Shown piece after piece: positions 1 through 6,931 of a stretch of 12,834 bases of DNA. The DNA comes from an uncultured Clostridia bacterium. GTDB lineage: Bacteria > Bacillota > Clostridia > Oscillospirales > Ruminococcaceae. Position 1 is the first letter of the stretch. Every line of letters starts with the position of its first letter. Position numbers and translations under genes: made by a program. The stretch lies in NCBI GenBank assembly GCA_937901465.1, contig CALGTU010000051.1:1-12834 (forward strand), in the 5' to 3' direction. The notes under the pieces are model-generated. The model searched no databases. It was not told the DNA's origin and saw only the letters and a list, made by a program, of their open reading frames with translations.

Positions 1-2
1 GT

Positions 3-944
3 CTTGTATCTAGAAATAGCGGAAAGATTAGTAGTAGCTATTTCTATGGAGGAAATGTAATTAGCGGTAATAAGCTTGGTGAAGTTGGTATAAAATCAGG
101 AACTGGTAGTGCAGGATTTGTTGCAATCAACTCTGGAGAAGTTTATTATAGCTATGTAAAAGGTAGCCCAACTGATATAATCCCAACATCTGCTAATATT
201 GATAAATCAAATTATATTAGTGGAGGCAATGCAAATATTATTGGTGAATATAGCGGCTCAGGAATTATTTCAGGTAGCTATGCTGCAGGATTTGTATTTG
301 AAAATAAATCATATCCTGATTTAGTATCTCTTGCATACGCTTTTGGAGAAAACTGGGACGCAGCGCTCGTTTATGTTTATCATACAAGTGCTTTTGAAAC
401 AAGACTCGCAGCGTTCAGTGCGTCTCTTCAGAGAGAAGTCGCTGTCCTTAAAGACCATAACAGCCCTGATGAATGTCTTTTCAAGGTTATAATGCTTTTA
501 AACCCCGAAGCACCTATCTTCTACCGTGGAAGAATGTTTGCGTCATTACAGGCAATGGGTGACGAGATTGAACAGAAACTTCCCGATAAGGATGATGACA
601 TCATCGACTTTGTAAGAAGCGGATGTCTTAAAATCTATATGGAGAAAAAGGGTATAGATAGTAAGGTTATCGAACGTATGGAATATATCGGTGCACAGTT
701 CACACTCGAAAAATATGAGTATTATTATGCACTTTTATATCTTCTTAACAGAAACTATATCTATTCAGATAAATTTTCAGATATGAAATCACTTTGCGAT
801 TATCTCGAAAGCCTTTCTGATGATGAAAGAGAAGAGTTTTCAAAGACTCTCGTTTATGACAGACTTTTTCATATGTGGATTTTCTCAAAAGGATATGGAA
901 AACAGCTTCGTGAATGGCTTTTGACTCTTGAGGAGGATTTTTAA
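3..944 (+). CDS. GLUG-repeat protein, C-terminal part (5' end outside window)
   Basis: The reading frame is open from the first in-frame codon at position 3 to the TAA at 942-944, so this is the last ~313 residues of a larger protein. The ATG at 492 is an internal Met, not a start: no ribosome binding site precedes it and the frame continues upstream. Visible residues ~1-100 are Gly/Ser/Asn-rich repeats of GLUG type (for example AGFVAINSGEVYYSYVKG and NSGKISSSYFYGG), a beta-helix-like fold common in large surface or modular bacterial proteins. From ~nt 295 a helical domain begins (FENKSYPDLVSLAYAFGENW). A similar motif recurs at ~nt 515 (IFYRGRMFASLQAMGDEI), suggesting a tandem pair of the same small domain. 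No C-terminal membrane segment or sortase motif is visible. It is the first visible gene of the operon and abuts the next gene. Its function is not recognised; GLUG assignment is by eye. Confidence 0.75.
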   Translation, partial: LVSRNSGKISSSYFYGGNVISGNKLGEVGIKSGTGSAGFVAINSGEVYYSYVKGSPTDIIPTSANIDKSNYISGGNANIIGEYSGSGIISGSYAAGFVFENKSYPDLVSLAYAFGENWDAALVYVYHTSAFETRLAAFSASLQREVAVLKDHNSPDECLFKVIMLLNPEAPIFYRGRMFASLQAMGDEIEQKLPDKDDDIIDFVRSGCLKIYMEKKGIDSKVIERMEYIGAQFTLEKYEYYYALLYLLNRNYIYSDKFSDMKSLCDYLESLSDDEREEFSKTLVYDRLFHMWIFSKGYGKQLREWLLTLEEDF

Positions 945-2174
945 ATGAGCGGACCGAAATACGGACAGATTTTATTAGGAAAAATCCGTCGTATGAAACT
1001 TATGAAAGAACTCGATATCGCGCTTGAAAAAAGAGAATGTAATGCTCTTGTCAATAAACAGAACGCTTTACAGCATAAATTTGATAAGTTTTTCAGCGAA
1101 CATCCAACAGATGAAATCAGAGAAATTCTTAAAGAAGCCAAAAAAACAGGTTGCGAAAAATCATCACAGTATCGTATGCTTTCTAAACATCTTTTAAGAT
1201 ATGAAAGACTTTCATCTTTTGTCTGCAATACAGAGGGTGATAGTAAAGCACTTACTTCAGAAAGAAGAAACTCTGTTGAAAGATACTTTGAAATGGGAAA
1301 TCTCTGGCATATCATGCGAGAAGAATACGACTCGCTTATGAGCGTTATCGAAAACAGAAAGAATTATAATGCCGAAAAATCCACTGTTGATAACACCGCT
1401 TTCGAGGCTGTTCTTTCAAGCGATAAGATTGATGATTTATATGAAAAGATAATAGAAGAAACTGTCTCTGATAAGAATTTTTCAGAGATAAAAGCTTTTG
1501 CAAAGTCTGTAATTTCTTCAATCAAATATGATGAAGAAACCAAAGAACGTATTTTGAAAGAACGTCTTAACGGAATAATTTTAGAAAGAAATTCATCTGA
1601 TAATATAGAAGAAATCGAATCGCTTACTGCAAAATACGAGGCTCTTTGTGAATATCTTTCAAAAGATGTAAATTCTTCGGTTCTCGGAAATATTCATGCT
1701 TTAAGAGATGAAGTAAATGCACTTTACGCTGAAGCTGAACAGAGAACAATGGGCGAATATATAACCGATTCTATGAGAGATATTATGGAACGCATAGGTT
1801 ATGATATAATAGGAAGCAATACCGTTTCAACACCAAAACATACAACTCAGAAGGATTATTATGAATTCAGCGAAAGTTCGGTTATAAATGTTTCTTCAAA
1901 CGAAGAAGGCTCTGTTCTTTTTGAGGTTTTGGGAAAATCCGAATCCGGCGAAATTTCACCCGCTGAAAAGAGGGCAGTAAAAGACGATATGGATAAATTC
2001 TGTCCCGATTATGATAAGGTCAAAGCACTTCTTTCAGAATACGACCTTTCAGTTACCGATGAGCGTACATGTGAGGCAGACGAAAGATATGTAAGAGCGG
2101 TGTCAGAAGAATTCTTGTCAAAGACCGAAAAACGAAGAGCAAAAAAATCAAGGAGAATGACATACGATGAGTAG
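945..2174 (+). CDS. Charged helical protein, MSGPKYG N-terminus, unknown function
   Basis: This 409-aa protein starts at the ATG directly after the upstream TAA. It is preceded by GAGGAGG at 930-936 with an 8-nt spacer, so the start is well supported. It is dominated by Glu/Lys/Arg/Asp and predicted helical, with likely coiled-coil stretches near residues 15-50 and 215-270. It has no signal peptide or membrane segment, so it is probably cytoplasmic. The N-terminus (SGPKYGQILLGKIRRM) is a compact basic motif, and the C-terminus is also strongly basic (KTEKRRAKKSRRM). I see no catalytic signature. Its end overlaps the FHA gene by 8 nt. Position between a GLUG-repeat protein and an FHA protein suggests a scaffold or an FHA client, which is inference. 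I do not recognise the family. Confidence 0.85.
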   Translation: MSGPKYGQILLGKIRRMKLMKELDIALEKRECNALVNKQNALQHKFDKFFSEHPTDEIREILKEAKKTGCEKSSQYRMLSKHLLRYERLSSFVCNTEGDSKALTSERRNSVERYFEMGNLWHIMREEYDSLMSVIENRKNYNAEKSTVDNTAFEAVLSSDKIDDLYEKIIEETVSDKNFSEIKAFAKSVISSIKYDEETKERILKERLNGIILERNSSDNIEEIESLTAKYEALCEYLSKDVNSSVLGNIHALRDEVNALYAEAEQRTMGEYITDSMRDIMERIGYDIIGSNTVSTPKHTTQKDYYEFSESSVINVSSNEEGSVLFEVLGKSESGEISPAEKRAVKDDMDKFCPDYDKVKALLSEYDLSVTDERTCEADERYVRAVSEEFLSKTEKRRAKKSRRMTYDE

Positions 2175-2586
2175 AGAAGTCAGAATATGTGAAAACTGCG
2201 GTGCTAAAAATACTATCGACAAACTCGAATGTGAAGCTTGTGGATACGATCTCAGTTTTATAGCCCCTGTTATAATTGAAGATAATAAGGGTGCTAAATG
2301 GAAGATAACTTCAACAGGCGGAAGTGTTTCAGAACTCATTTTCGGCGGAGAAACAATAGGCAGAGAAGGAGATATTCTTTCTGATTATGTAAACGACAGC
2401 GATTATATCAGCCGTAAACATGCAAGATTTGATGTAAATGATGATAAAATTTTTGTTACCGATTTCAGCACAAACGGAACAACAATAAACGGCGTTAAAA
2501 TCGAAAAAAATAAGATGACCGAAATAAATCCCGGTGATGAAGTTGCTTTTGCCGATATGGCTTTTTTAGTTGAAAATGCAGATTGA
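2167..2586 (+). CDS. Zinc-ribbon plus FHA-domain protein
   Basis: This 139-aa protein has two parts. Residues 8-25 form a CxxC...CxxC zinc ribbon (C8, C11, C22, C25). Residues ~55-137 form an FHA domain with the canonical GRE (65-67), SRKH (82-85) and STNGTTING (101-109) motifs. FHA domains bind phosphothreonine peptides; R66, S82 and N103 are the expected contact residues and all are present, so the domain should be functional. There is no membrane segment, so it is cytoplasmic. The start codon lies inside the 3' end of the previous gene (ATGAGTAG overlap), indicating translational coupling. An FHA protein implies a Ser/Thr kinase that modifies a partner. No kinase is in this window; it may lie upstream beyond the left edge. 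Family assignment is firm; the partner is inferred. Confidence 0.93.
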   Translation: MSREVRICENCGAKNTIDKLECEACGYDLSFIAPVIIEDNKGAKWKITSTGGSVSELIFGGETIGREGDILSDYVNDSDYISRKHARFDVNDDKIFVTDFSTNGTTINGVKIEKNKMTEINPGDEVAFADMAFLVENAD

Positions 2587-3130
2587 CAGAATATATTATC
2601 CCGTTAAAACATTGGGGTACGGAAAAAGAATGGGTATCTGGACGATAGGTTGCAGAAGAAAATGTAAAAATTGTTCTAATCCTGAACTCTGGGAAGAAAA
2701 TCCTGATAAGGATATTCCCATAGAAACGATAATAGGTATTATAGAAAAATACAAGGATAAAACCGACGGTATAACTATAACGGGGGGAGAGCCTTTTCTT
2801 CAGCCCGATGAACTTCTTTCTCTTGTTGAAAAAATAAGAAAAGCAGGAATATCAGATATTCTTATCTATACAGGTTTTTCTTTCGAAGAACTTTCAGAAA
2901 ATCCTGTTACAAAGAAAATCCTTGACCTTTCCGGTGCTGTTGTTGACGGCGAATATATTGATGAACTCAATAACAATAAAGGAATTAAAGGTTCTGATAA
3001 TCAACGCCTTTTTGTTATAGATAAATCACTCGGTGAGAGATATAAAGACTTTGAAACATCAAAAAGACAGAGCGAAATCATAAACAATGGCGGAAAGATA
3101 TGGTCAATAGGAATACCTATGAAAAAATAA
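2576..3130 (+). CDS. Radical SAM activating-enzyme-like protein (4Fe-4S)
   Basis: This 184-aa protein has the radical SAM cluster motif CxxxCxxC at C26, C30 and C33 (GCRRKCKNC), followed by TITGGEP (67-73), the SAM-binding GGE motif. Length and layout match the small activases (NrdG / pyruvate formate-lyase activase type) that use SAM and a [4Fe-4S] cluster to make a 5'-deoxyadenosyl radical. I chose the ATG at 2576, overlapping the FHA stop by 11 nt; a TTG two codons earlier gives 186 aa. No strong ribosome binding site is seen, so translation probably depends on coupling. Unlike true nrdG or pflA, no glycyl-radical enzyme lies beside it. It ends an FHA-containing operon, so its substrate may be an operon protein. 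That is inference, and a misplaced ordinary activase remains possible. Confidence 0.9.
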   Translation: MQIDRIYYPVKTLGYGKRMGIWTIGCRRKCKNCSNPELWEENPDKDIPIETIIGIIEKYKDKTDGITITGGEPFLQPDELLSLVEKIRKAGISDILIYTGFSFEELSENPVTKKILDLSGAVVDGEYIDELNNNKGIKGSDNQRLFVIDKSLGERYKDFETSKRQSEIINNGGKIWSIGIPMKK

Positions 3131-3161
3131 AACCATACCCGATTATTTTCGGGTATGGTTT
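3130..3161. terminator. Bidirectional intrinsic terminator
   Basis: A perfect 13-bp stem (AAACCATACCCGA at 3130-3142, TCGGGTATGGTTT at 3149-3161) closes a 6-nt loop. The + strand stem runs into T residues. Read on the - strand it is followed by TATTTTTTC, from the A-run at 3122-3127. It sits between convergent stops and can end both transcripts. Confidence 0.9.
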
Positions 3162-3164
3162 TTG

Positions 3165-4835
3165 TTATTCTTGTTCTGTATTTTCTGAAACCGACTTTTT
3201 ATAATCTGATATTATTCTTTCATTCATTATATCAAGCGGAAGATATCCGTTTTTCAATACACATCTGTTGAATGTGATTTCATCAAAATTTCTTCCATAA
3301 GTTGATTTTAAGTTTTCTTTTGCTGATGTTATTTCATGGAAACAAAGATATTCTTTCATAGATGAAAAAGGTTTCTGAACAGCAAGGTTATAGTAATATT
3401 CCGCCAAGGGAACAGAAAGGTTATGTTCTCTGAAGAAATTATCAACTTCGGTTTCGCCCCAACCCTCATAGTTAACGCCCATATCAACTCTAGCTATAAT
3501 CATAACCCAGAAAATATAATTTGAATTCATAAGCTCCTGAGAGGGTGTGTTGCCATAGATAAGTGTGTTCATCTCATATTGTGCATACATATCCCAACCA
3601 TCAGCAAAACTTTCGTTTTTAAATGATTTTCTCGAAGTGTCAGAAAGATAACTTTCATAAACAAAATCTCTGTAAGCACCACCGGGGAAAAATCCAACAG
3701 ATATATAATCCATAGTTTCGTTTATGGGATAAACTGTGCTGATTTTAACTTTTGTGGGTTTTCTTTCGTCTGCCATAACGGGAAGCTTTAAAATAGATGT
3801 GTATTCAGCTTCGGGAACAAATTTTTCTAAATCAGGAAAATTCTTTTCTGCTTTTTTAATATAATCGGGAAGTATTTCTTCAACAGAAGAATAAGGTATT
3901 GTTATCCCGAAATTATCCTCATAAAAAGTTTCGGGGAAAGATGATGCTGTTGAAAGAAAAATCCCTTCATAATAGTATAGGTCGTTATCGAGATTTTTTA
4001 TTATTTCATCGGGATTTATTTCTTTTCCGTAGAAAGAAGAAATTCTATAAGCATAGTATTCTTTTCCTGAAGGAAGAGAAGATAAACCGCCCGTTGTTCT
4101 TGTCGGAAGCTTTTTGATTTCTCTTGCAAGCTTTTTATAAGCGGGAACAAAAACTTCTTTTGTAAGTCTGTTGTGTTCTGATATAAGGTCTTTTTTTTCT
4201 GTTTCCGTAATACCTATGTTTTTGAGCTTTTTTTCAAATGCCGACATTATTCTTTCAGGACTTTCCGCTATTGATATACAATCAGAAACTATCATTTCAT
4301 AATCGTTTATATGGCTTACAATTCCTGCTTCCAAGCGTTTCTTTTCATATGCAATAACGCTGTCAGTGTATTCTTTAACATCTTCATAAAGCGAAAGATA
4401 TTTTTTTGCGTCATTTATATCCTTTATCTCAAAATCGCAAAGTGAATTCACAAGTGAAATATGAACTCCGTTTTCAGAAGAGAGAATATCGTCGTATAGA
4501 ATATAGTCAGAACCTGATTTTTTCAAGGCATATTCTCTTTTAAGAATATCATATAAAAGTTTCTCATCTTCTGAAAGAGAACTATATTCAAATTCCGAAA
4601 GTGCAGAAAGTCTGTCTGAATATTCTTTTTTAATAATGCTTGATACGGGGATTTCCTGTTTTTTCAGTTCGAAAAATTCTTCTCCCGTTTCTTCGTTTTT
4701 AATTACTGTGTAAAAAGAAGTGCCTTCTTTCTTTATTTCGTTTTTCGCAAATTCAGAAAAACTGATTCCTTCATCGGCAGAACAGGAAGAAAGAAGTAAA
4801 GCTGATAATAAAATAAATGGAAGTATCTTTTTCAT
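3165..4835 (-). CDS. DUF885-family lipoprotein, apparently catalytically degenerate
   Basis: This 556-aa protein starts with a lipoprotein signal (MKKILPFILLSALLLSSC; lipobox LSSC, C18), so it should be lipidated and anchored outside the membrane. The start has a good RBS (CAGGAGATTT, 5 nt from the ATG) and a promoter behind it. Length and C-terminal pattern (FDEITFNRCVLKNGYLPLDIM) match the DUF885 family, whose members as I recall carry an HExxPGH metallopeptidase motif and a downstream EGW. Here the equivalent segments read VGFFPGG (380-386) and DGW (412-414), and a later DxGxH reads DMGVN (451-455). The metal ligands and the catalytic Glu are therefore missing while the surrounding scaffold remains. 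The frame is intact, so this looks like a maintained pseudoenzyme or binding protein, not a decayed gene. The family call is by eye; the motif loss is read directly once that alignment is accepted. Confidence 0.75.
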   Translation of the reverse strand: MKKILPFILLSALLLSSCSADEGISFSEFAKNEIKKEGTSFYTVIKNEETGEEFFELKKQEIPVSSIIKKEYSDRLSALSEFEYSSLSEDEKLLYDILKREYALKKSGSDYILYDDILSSENGVHISLVNSLCDFEIKDINDAKKYLSLYEDVKEYTDSVIAYEKKRLEAGIVSHINDYEMIVSDCISIAESPERIMSAFEKKLKNIGITETEKKDLISEHNRLTKEVFVPAYKKLAREIKKLPTRTTGGLSSLPSGKEYYAYRISSFYGKEINPDEIIKNLDNDLYYYEGIFLSTASSFPETFYEDNFGITIPYSSVEEILPDYIKKAEKNFPDLEKFVPEAEYTSILKLPVMADERKPTKVKISTVYPINETMDYISVGFFPGGAYRDFVYESYLSDTSRKSFKNESFADGWDMYAQYEMNTLIYGNTPSQELMNSNYIFWVMIIARVDMGVNYEGWGETEVDNFFREHNLSVPLAEYYYNLAVQKPFSSMKEYLCFHEITSAKENLKSTYGRNFDEITFNRCVLKNGYLPLDIMNERIISDYKKSVSENTEQE

Positions 4836-4864
4836 ATAAATCTCCTGACAAAAATATCAGATAA

Positions 4865-4893
4865 AGTATAACATATATTGTGCAGATTTTCAA
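4865..4893 (-). promoter_or_regulatory. Sigma-A promoter of the DUF885 lipoprotein gene
   Basis: On the - strand: -35 TTGAAA (4888-4893), a 17-bp spacer, and -10 TATACT (4865-4870) preceded by TGT, an extended -10. The predicted start of transcription leaves a short leader of about 20-25 nt before the CAGGAGA ribosome binding site. Confidence 0.8.
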
Positions 4894-4923
4894 TAGACAA
4901 ACATCTTATCGTTAAGTTAAAAT
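4894..4923 (+). promoter_or_regulatory. Probable promoter of the 42-aa membrane protein gene
   Basis: On the + strand: -35 TAGACA (4894-4899), an 18-bp spacer, and -10 TAAAAT (4918-4923). The -35 box directly abuts the -35 box of the divergent lipoprotein promoter. The implied leader is only ~16 nt, which just includes the ribosome binding site, so confidence is moderate. Confidence 0.5.
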
Positions 4924-4945
4924 AACATCAAGAGGTGATTTTTAA

Positions 4946-5074
4946 ATGTATCTTACATTATCAGATTATATAGTGCTGGGTGTTTTGGCTATAGGTATAA
5001 TATCAGCGATTGTTCTTATGATAAAAGAAAACGCTTCAGAAACACAGCCCGAAAACAAAGAAGAAACCAAGTAA
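4946..5074 (+). CDS. Small single-pass membrane protein, 42 aa
   Basis: This short reading frame encodes 42 residues. A hydrophobic segment at about residues 8-26 (YIVLGVLAIGIISAIVLMI) is followed by a charged, Glu/Lys-rich tail (KENASETQPENKEETK). The start has a strong ribosome binding site, AGAGGTGA, 8 nt upstream, and a promoter-like sequence lies just before it. Both argue that it is real despite its length. The predicted topology has the hydrophilic tail in the cytoplasm or outside depending on insertion; the sequence does not decide this. It lies between a divergent lipoprotein gene and an XRE-membrane regulator, which has its own promoter. It could be a small regulator of either neighbour. 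I recognise no family. Confidence 0.65.
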   Translation: MYLTLSDYIVLGVLAIGIISAIVLMIKENASETQPENKEETK

Positions 5075-5081
5075 AATAGCG

Positions 5082-5101
5082 ATGTAAAAAGATTTTTACA
5101 T
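5082..5101 (+). terminator. Weak AT-rich hairpin, possible terminator
   Basis: ATGTAAAA (5082-5089) pairs with TTTTACAT (5094-5101) around the loop AGAT, just after the small-protein stop. The stem has a single G-C pair and no clean T-tract follows, so termination here is doubtful. Confidence 0.3.
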
Positions 5102-5131
5102 ATAAAATTTTCGTTTGTAAAAGCTTTTTGC

Positions 5132-5160
5132 TAGACAGTTTTTAAAAATTTCGTTATATT
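5132..5160 (+). promoter_or_regulatory. Promoter of the XRE-membrane regulator gene
   Basis: -35 TAGACA (5132-5137), a 17-bp spacer and -10 TATATT (5155-5160). The predicted leader is about 40 nt and contains an inverted repeat before the GGGGTG ribosome binding site. Confidence 0.7.
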
Positions 5161-5164
5161 GATG

Positions 5165-5185
5165 TTGTTCCCGAAAGGAGAACAA
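5165..5185 (+). promoter_or_regulatory. Inverted repeat in the regulator's leader
   Basis: TTGTTCCC, a GAAA tetraloop, then GG-A-GAACAA: a stem of 8 bp with one bulged A. It lies between the predicted transcription start and the ribosome binding site of the XRE gene. It could be an autoregulatory operator or an RNA hairpin; the sequence alone does not separate these. Confidence 0.4.
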
Positions 5186-5206
5186 AAACAAAAGGGGTGA
5201 AGACAG

Positions 5207-5830
5207 ATGGAAATAAGCACACTTATAAAAAAATCAAGAAATGAGTCGGGACTTACCCAAGAACAAGCGGCCGAAAGTCTTGGTGTCAGCAGACAGACTA
5301 TTTCAAACTGGGAAAACGGAAAATCCTATCCTGATATTATAAGTGTTATTAAAATGAGCGATTTATATTCCGTCAGTCTTGATTATCTCTTAAAGGAGGA
5401 AACATCATTGAACGGAACTTATAAGGAATATCTCGAAGAAAGCACAAACACAGTAAAAAGCAGAGAAAGACTCGCTAAAACAATTCTCATCATAGGAACT
5501 CTTTTGATATGGACATTATGTTCATTAGCACCCATGTATATCCAGAATATATACTTAGCACAGATAGCCCATGATATTATCCCGATAACATTCTTTTTCT
5601 CATCTGCGATAATGGGAGCGAGGGATTATTTCGGAAAATTCAAGTGGATAGCAGTTCTTATTTTTGGATTACTGTATTTCTGCGTCGGAACAGTTGATGA
5701 GCTTGCGGTAAACGGAGAATTTTACAGAACAGTCATCTGGGGCAATCCTATAAATCTCTTTATAGGAGCGTCGGTGTCGATAGCAGGTATTGCAATAGGA
5801 ACACTTATCCATAGAAAGAAAACAGCATAA
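5207..5830 (+). CDS. XRE-family HTH regulator with four membrane segments
   Basis: This 207-aa protein has an N-terminal XRE/Cro-type helix-turn-helix at residues ~4-62, with the typical LTQEQAAESLGVSRQTISNWENG. Four hydrophobic segments follow at ~90-111, 121-140, 145-165 and 178-202, and it ends in a basic IHRKK tail. The DNA-binding domain would be cytoplasmic, tethered to the membrane. This architecture is common in Firmicutes, where the membrane part is thought to sense an envelope signal; the ligand is unknown. The start is supported by GGGGTG at 5194-5199 and its own promoter. It is followed by a strong terminator, so it is probably monocistronic, with possible read-through from the 42-aa gene. 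Its targets are not shown; the inverted repeat in its leader and the divergent promoter region upstream are candidates. Confidence 0.9.
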   Translation: MEISTLIKKSRNESGLTQEQAAESLGVSRQTISNWENGKSYPDIISVIKMSDLYSVSLDYLLKEETSLNGTYKEYLEESTNTVKSRERLAKTILIIGTLLIWTLCSLAPMYIQNIYLAQIAHDIIPITFFFSSAIMGARDYFGKFKWIAVLIFGLLYFCVGTVDELAVNGEFYRTVIWGNPINLFIGASVSIAGIAIGTLIHRKKTA

Positions 5831-5836
5831 AATAAA

Positions 5837-5860
5837 AAGGGTATCGATTTCGATACCCTT
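5837..5860. terminator. Bidirectional intrinsic terminator
   Basis: A 10-bp stem AAGGGTATCG (5837-5846) / CGATACCCTT (5851-5860) with loop ATTT. T-rich tails occur on both strands (ATATTTTTAT on +; TTTTTATTTTAT on - after the CCC arm). It separates the convergent XRE and GGDEF genes. Confidence 0.9.
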
Positions 5861-5866
5861 ATATTT

Positions 5867-6898
5867 TTATTCGGAAATAACTCTGTTTCTTCCGCCTTCT
5901 TTTGCTTTGTAAAGTCTTTCGTCGGCGATTTTTATGTTTTCTTCAACAGGATTATCCATATCAAGAACAGTAAGCCCGAAACTCATGGTAACCTTTATGT
6001 TAAGGTTTTCAAAATGACAAACAGATTCCATAACAGAAGTTCTGAGTCTTTCGGCAATATCAATAGCCTGTTCCTTGTTTGTATCGGGAAGAACAACTAA
6101 AAATTCTTCTCCGCCCCAACGATATATACCATCGCCGGGTCTTGCATTAGCTCTGAATATAGATGAAACATGGCGAAGAACAGCATCTCCTGCGTTATGA
6201 CCATATGTATCGTTTACTTTCTTGAAGAAGTCAATATCACAGATGATAAGAGATACACTTCTGTCAGCGCTTGTATCTGTGAGGATTTCTTCATAAACCT
6301 TTGTATAGTCACTGTAAAATCCTGCTCTGTTTTTAAGTTCAGTAAGTTTGTCGTGTAAAGAATCTTCAAGGAAACTGTCGGATTCAAGTGTTATTCCGCA
6401 TATAAATGCCGCGAGTGAAAGTCTCTTAACGTCTTCTTCAATATCAAAACCTTTTCCCGAAAGCTTGTTTATCGCCTGATAAGCACCAATGAATTCGCCC
6501 TTACAGTTTGAAATAGGCATAACGAGGATAGAATTTGTTACATATCCTGTTTTCTTATCAACCGATGAGTTGAAATCAGGGCAGTTATATGGGTCGTTTG
6601 TAATAATAGCACGTTTTTCCATAAGGGCCTTACCAACAAGCCCGGTTCCTTCAGGAATAGTTATTCTTCCTTCACCGACAGCAGCAGTTGTCCATAAGGT
6701 GTGGTTTCTTTTATCCCATTTCCAGAAACTTGCTCTGTCAGCATCGACAAGAGTTCTGCCAAGGTCTGTAAGAAGACGATAAATCTCAGCATGGTCATTT
6801 GAAGAGTCATTGTCTGATTTAGACATCTCTTTATAAAGATTTTGTGTTATAGAGAAAAAATTATCAAGAATAGCATCTGATGAGTGCTTGTTTTCCAT
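5867..6898 (-). CDS. GAF-GGDEF diguanylate cyclase
   Basis: This 343-aa soluble protein has a GAF domain (~35-172) and a C-terminal GGDEF domain (~180-340), which makes cyclic di-GMP from two GTP. The active-site loop is GGEEF (262-266), the metal-binding segment is DIDFFKKVND (221-230), and the inhibitory I-site RxxD is present as RPGD (253-256), five residues before GGEEF. It should therefore be active and product-inhibited. The GAF domain resembles phosphodiesterase GAFs: NDPYNCPDFN, GYVTNSILVMPI, and NK (144-145)...F151...ED (155-156), close to the NKxnFx3DE signature seen in cyclic-nucleotide-binding GAFs but with the last two acids swapped. There is no membrane segment. A GAGGG site lies 6 nt before the ATG. 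It is divergent from an adenylate cyclase gene. The enzyme is firm; cAMP sensing is hypothesis. Confidence 0.95.
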   Translation of the reverse strand: MENKHSSDAILDNFFSITQNLYKEMSKSDNDSSNDHAEIYRLLTDLGRTLVDADRASFWKWDKRNHTLWTTAAVGEGRITIPEGTGLVGKALMEKRAIITNDPYNCPDFNSSVDKKTGYVTNSILVMPISNCKGEFIGAYQAINKLSGKGFDIEEDVKRLSLAAFICGITLESDSFLEDSLHDKLTELKNRAGFYSDYTKVYEEILTDTSADRSVSLIICDIDFFKKVNDTYGHNAGDAVLRHVSSIFRANARPGDGIYRWGGEEFLVVLPDTNKEQAIDIAERLRTSVMESVCHFENLNIKVTMSFGLTVLDMDNPVEENIKIADERLYKAKEGGRNRVISE

Positions 6899-6931
6899 AT
6901 TTATCCCTCACATAATATTTTAATTTCCAAT

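Noticed and set aside
492..944. ATG at 492 as the start of a separate 150-aa gene
   Set aside because: The frame is open to the window edge with continuous protein-like sequence, and no ribosome binding site precedes this ATG.
2570..2575. TTG at 2570 as the start of the radical SAM gene
   Set aside because: No better ribosome binding site supports it, and an ATG lies two codons later; the difference is only two residues.
5118..5127. AAAAGCTTTT palindrome as an operator or terminator
   Set aside because: Ten bases with one G-C step is expected by chance in this composition.
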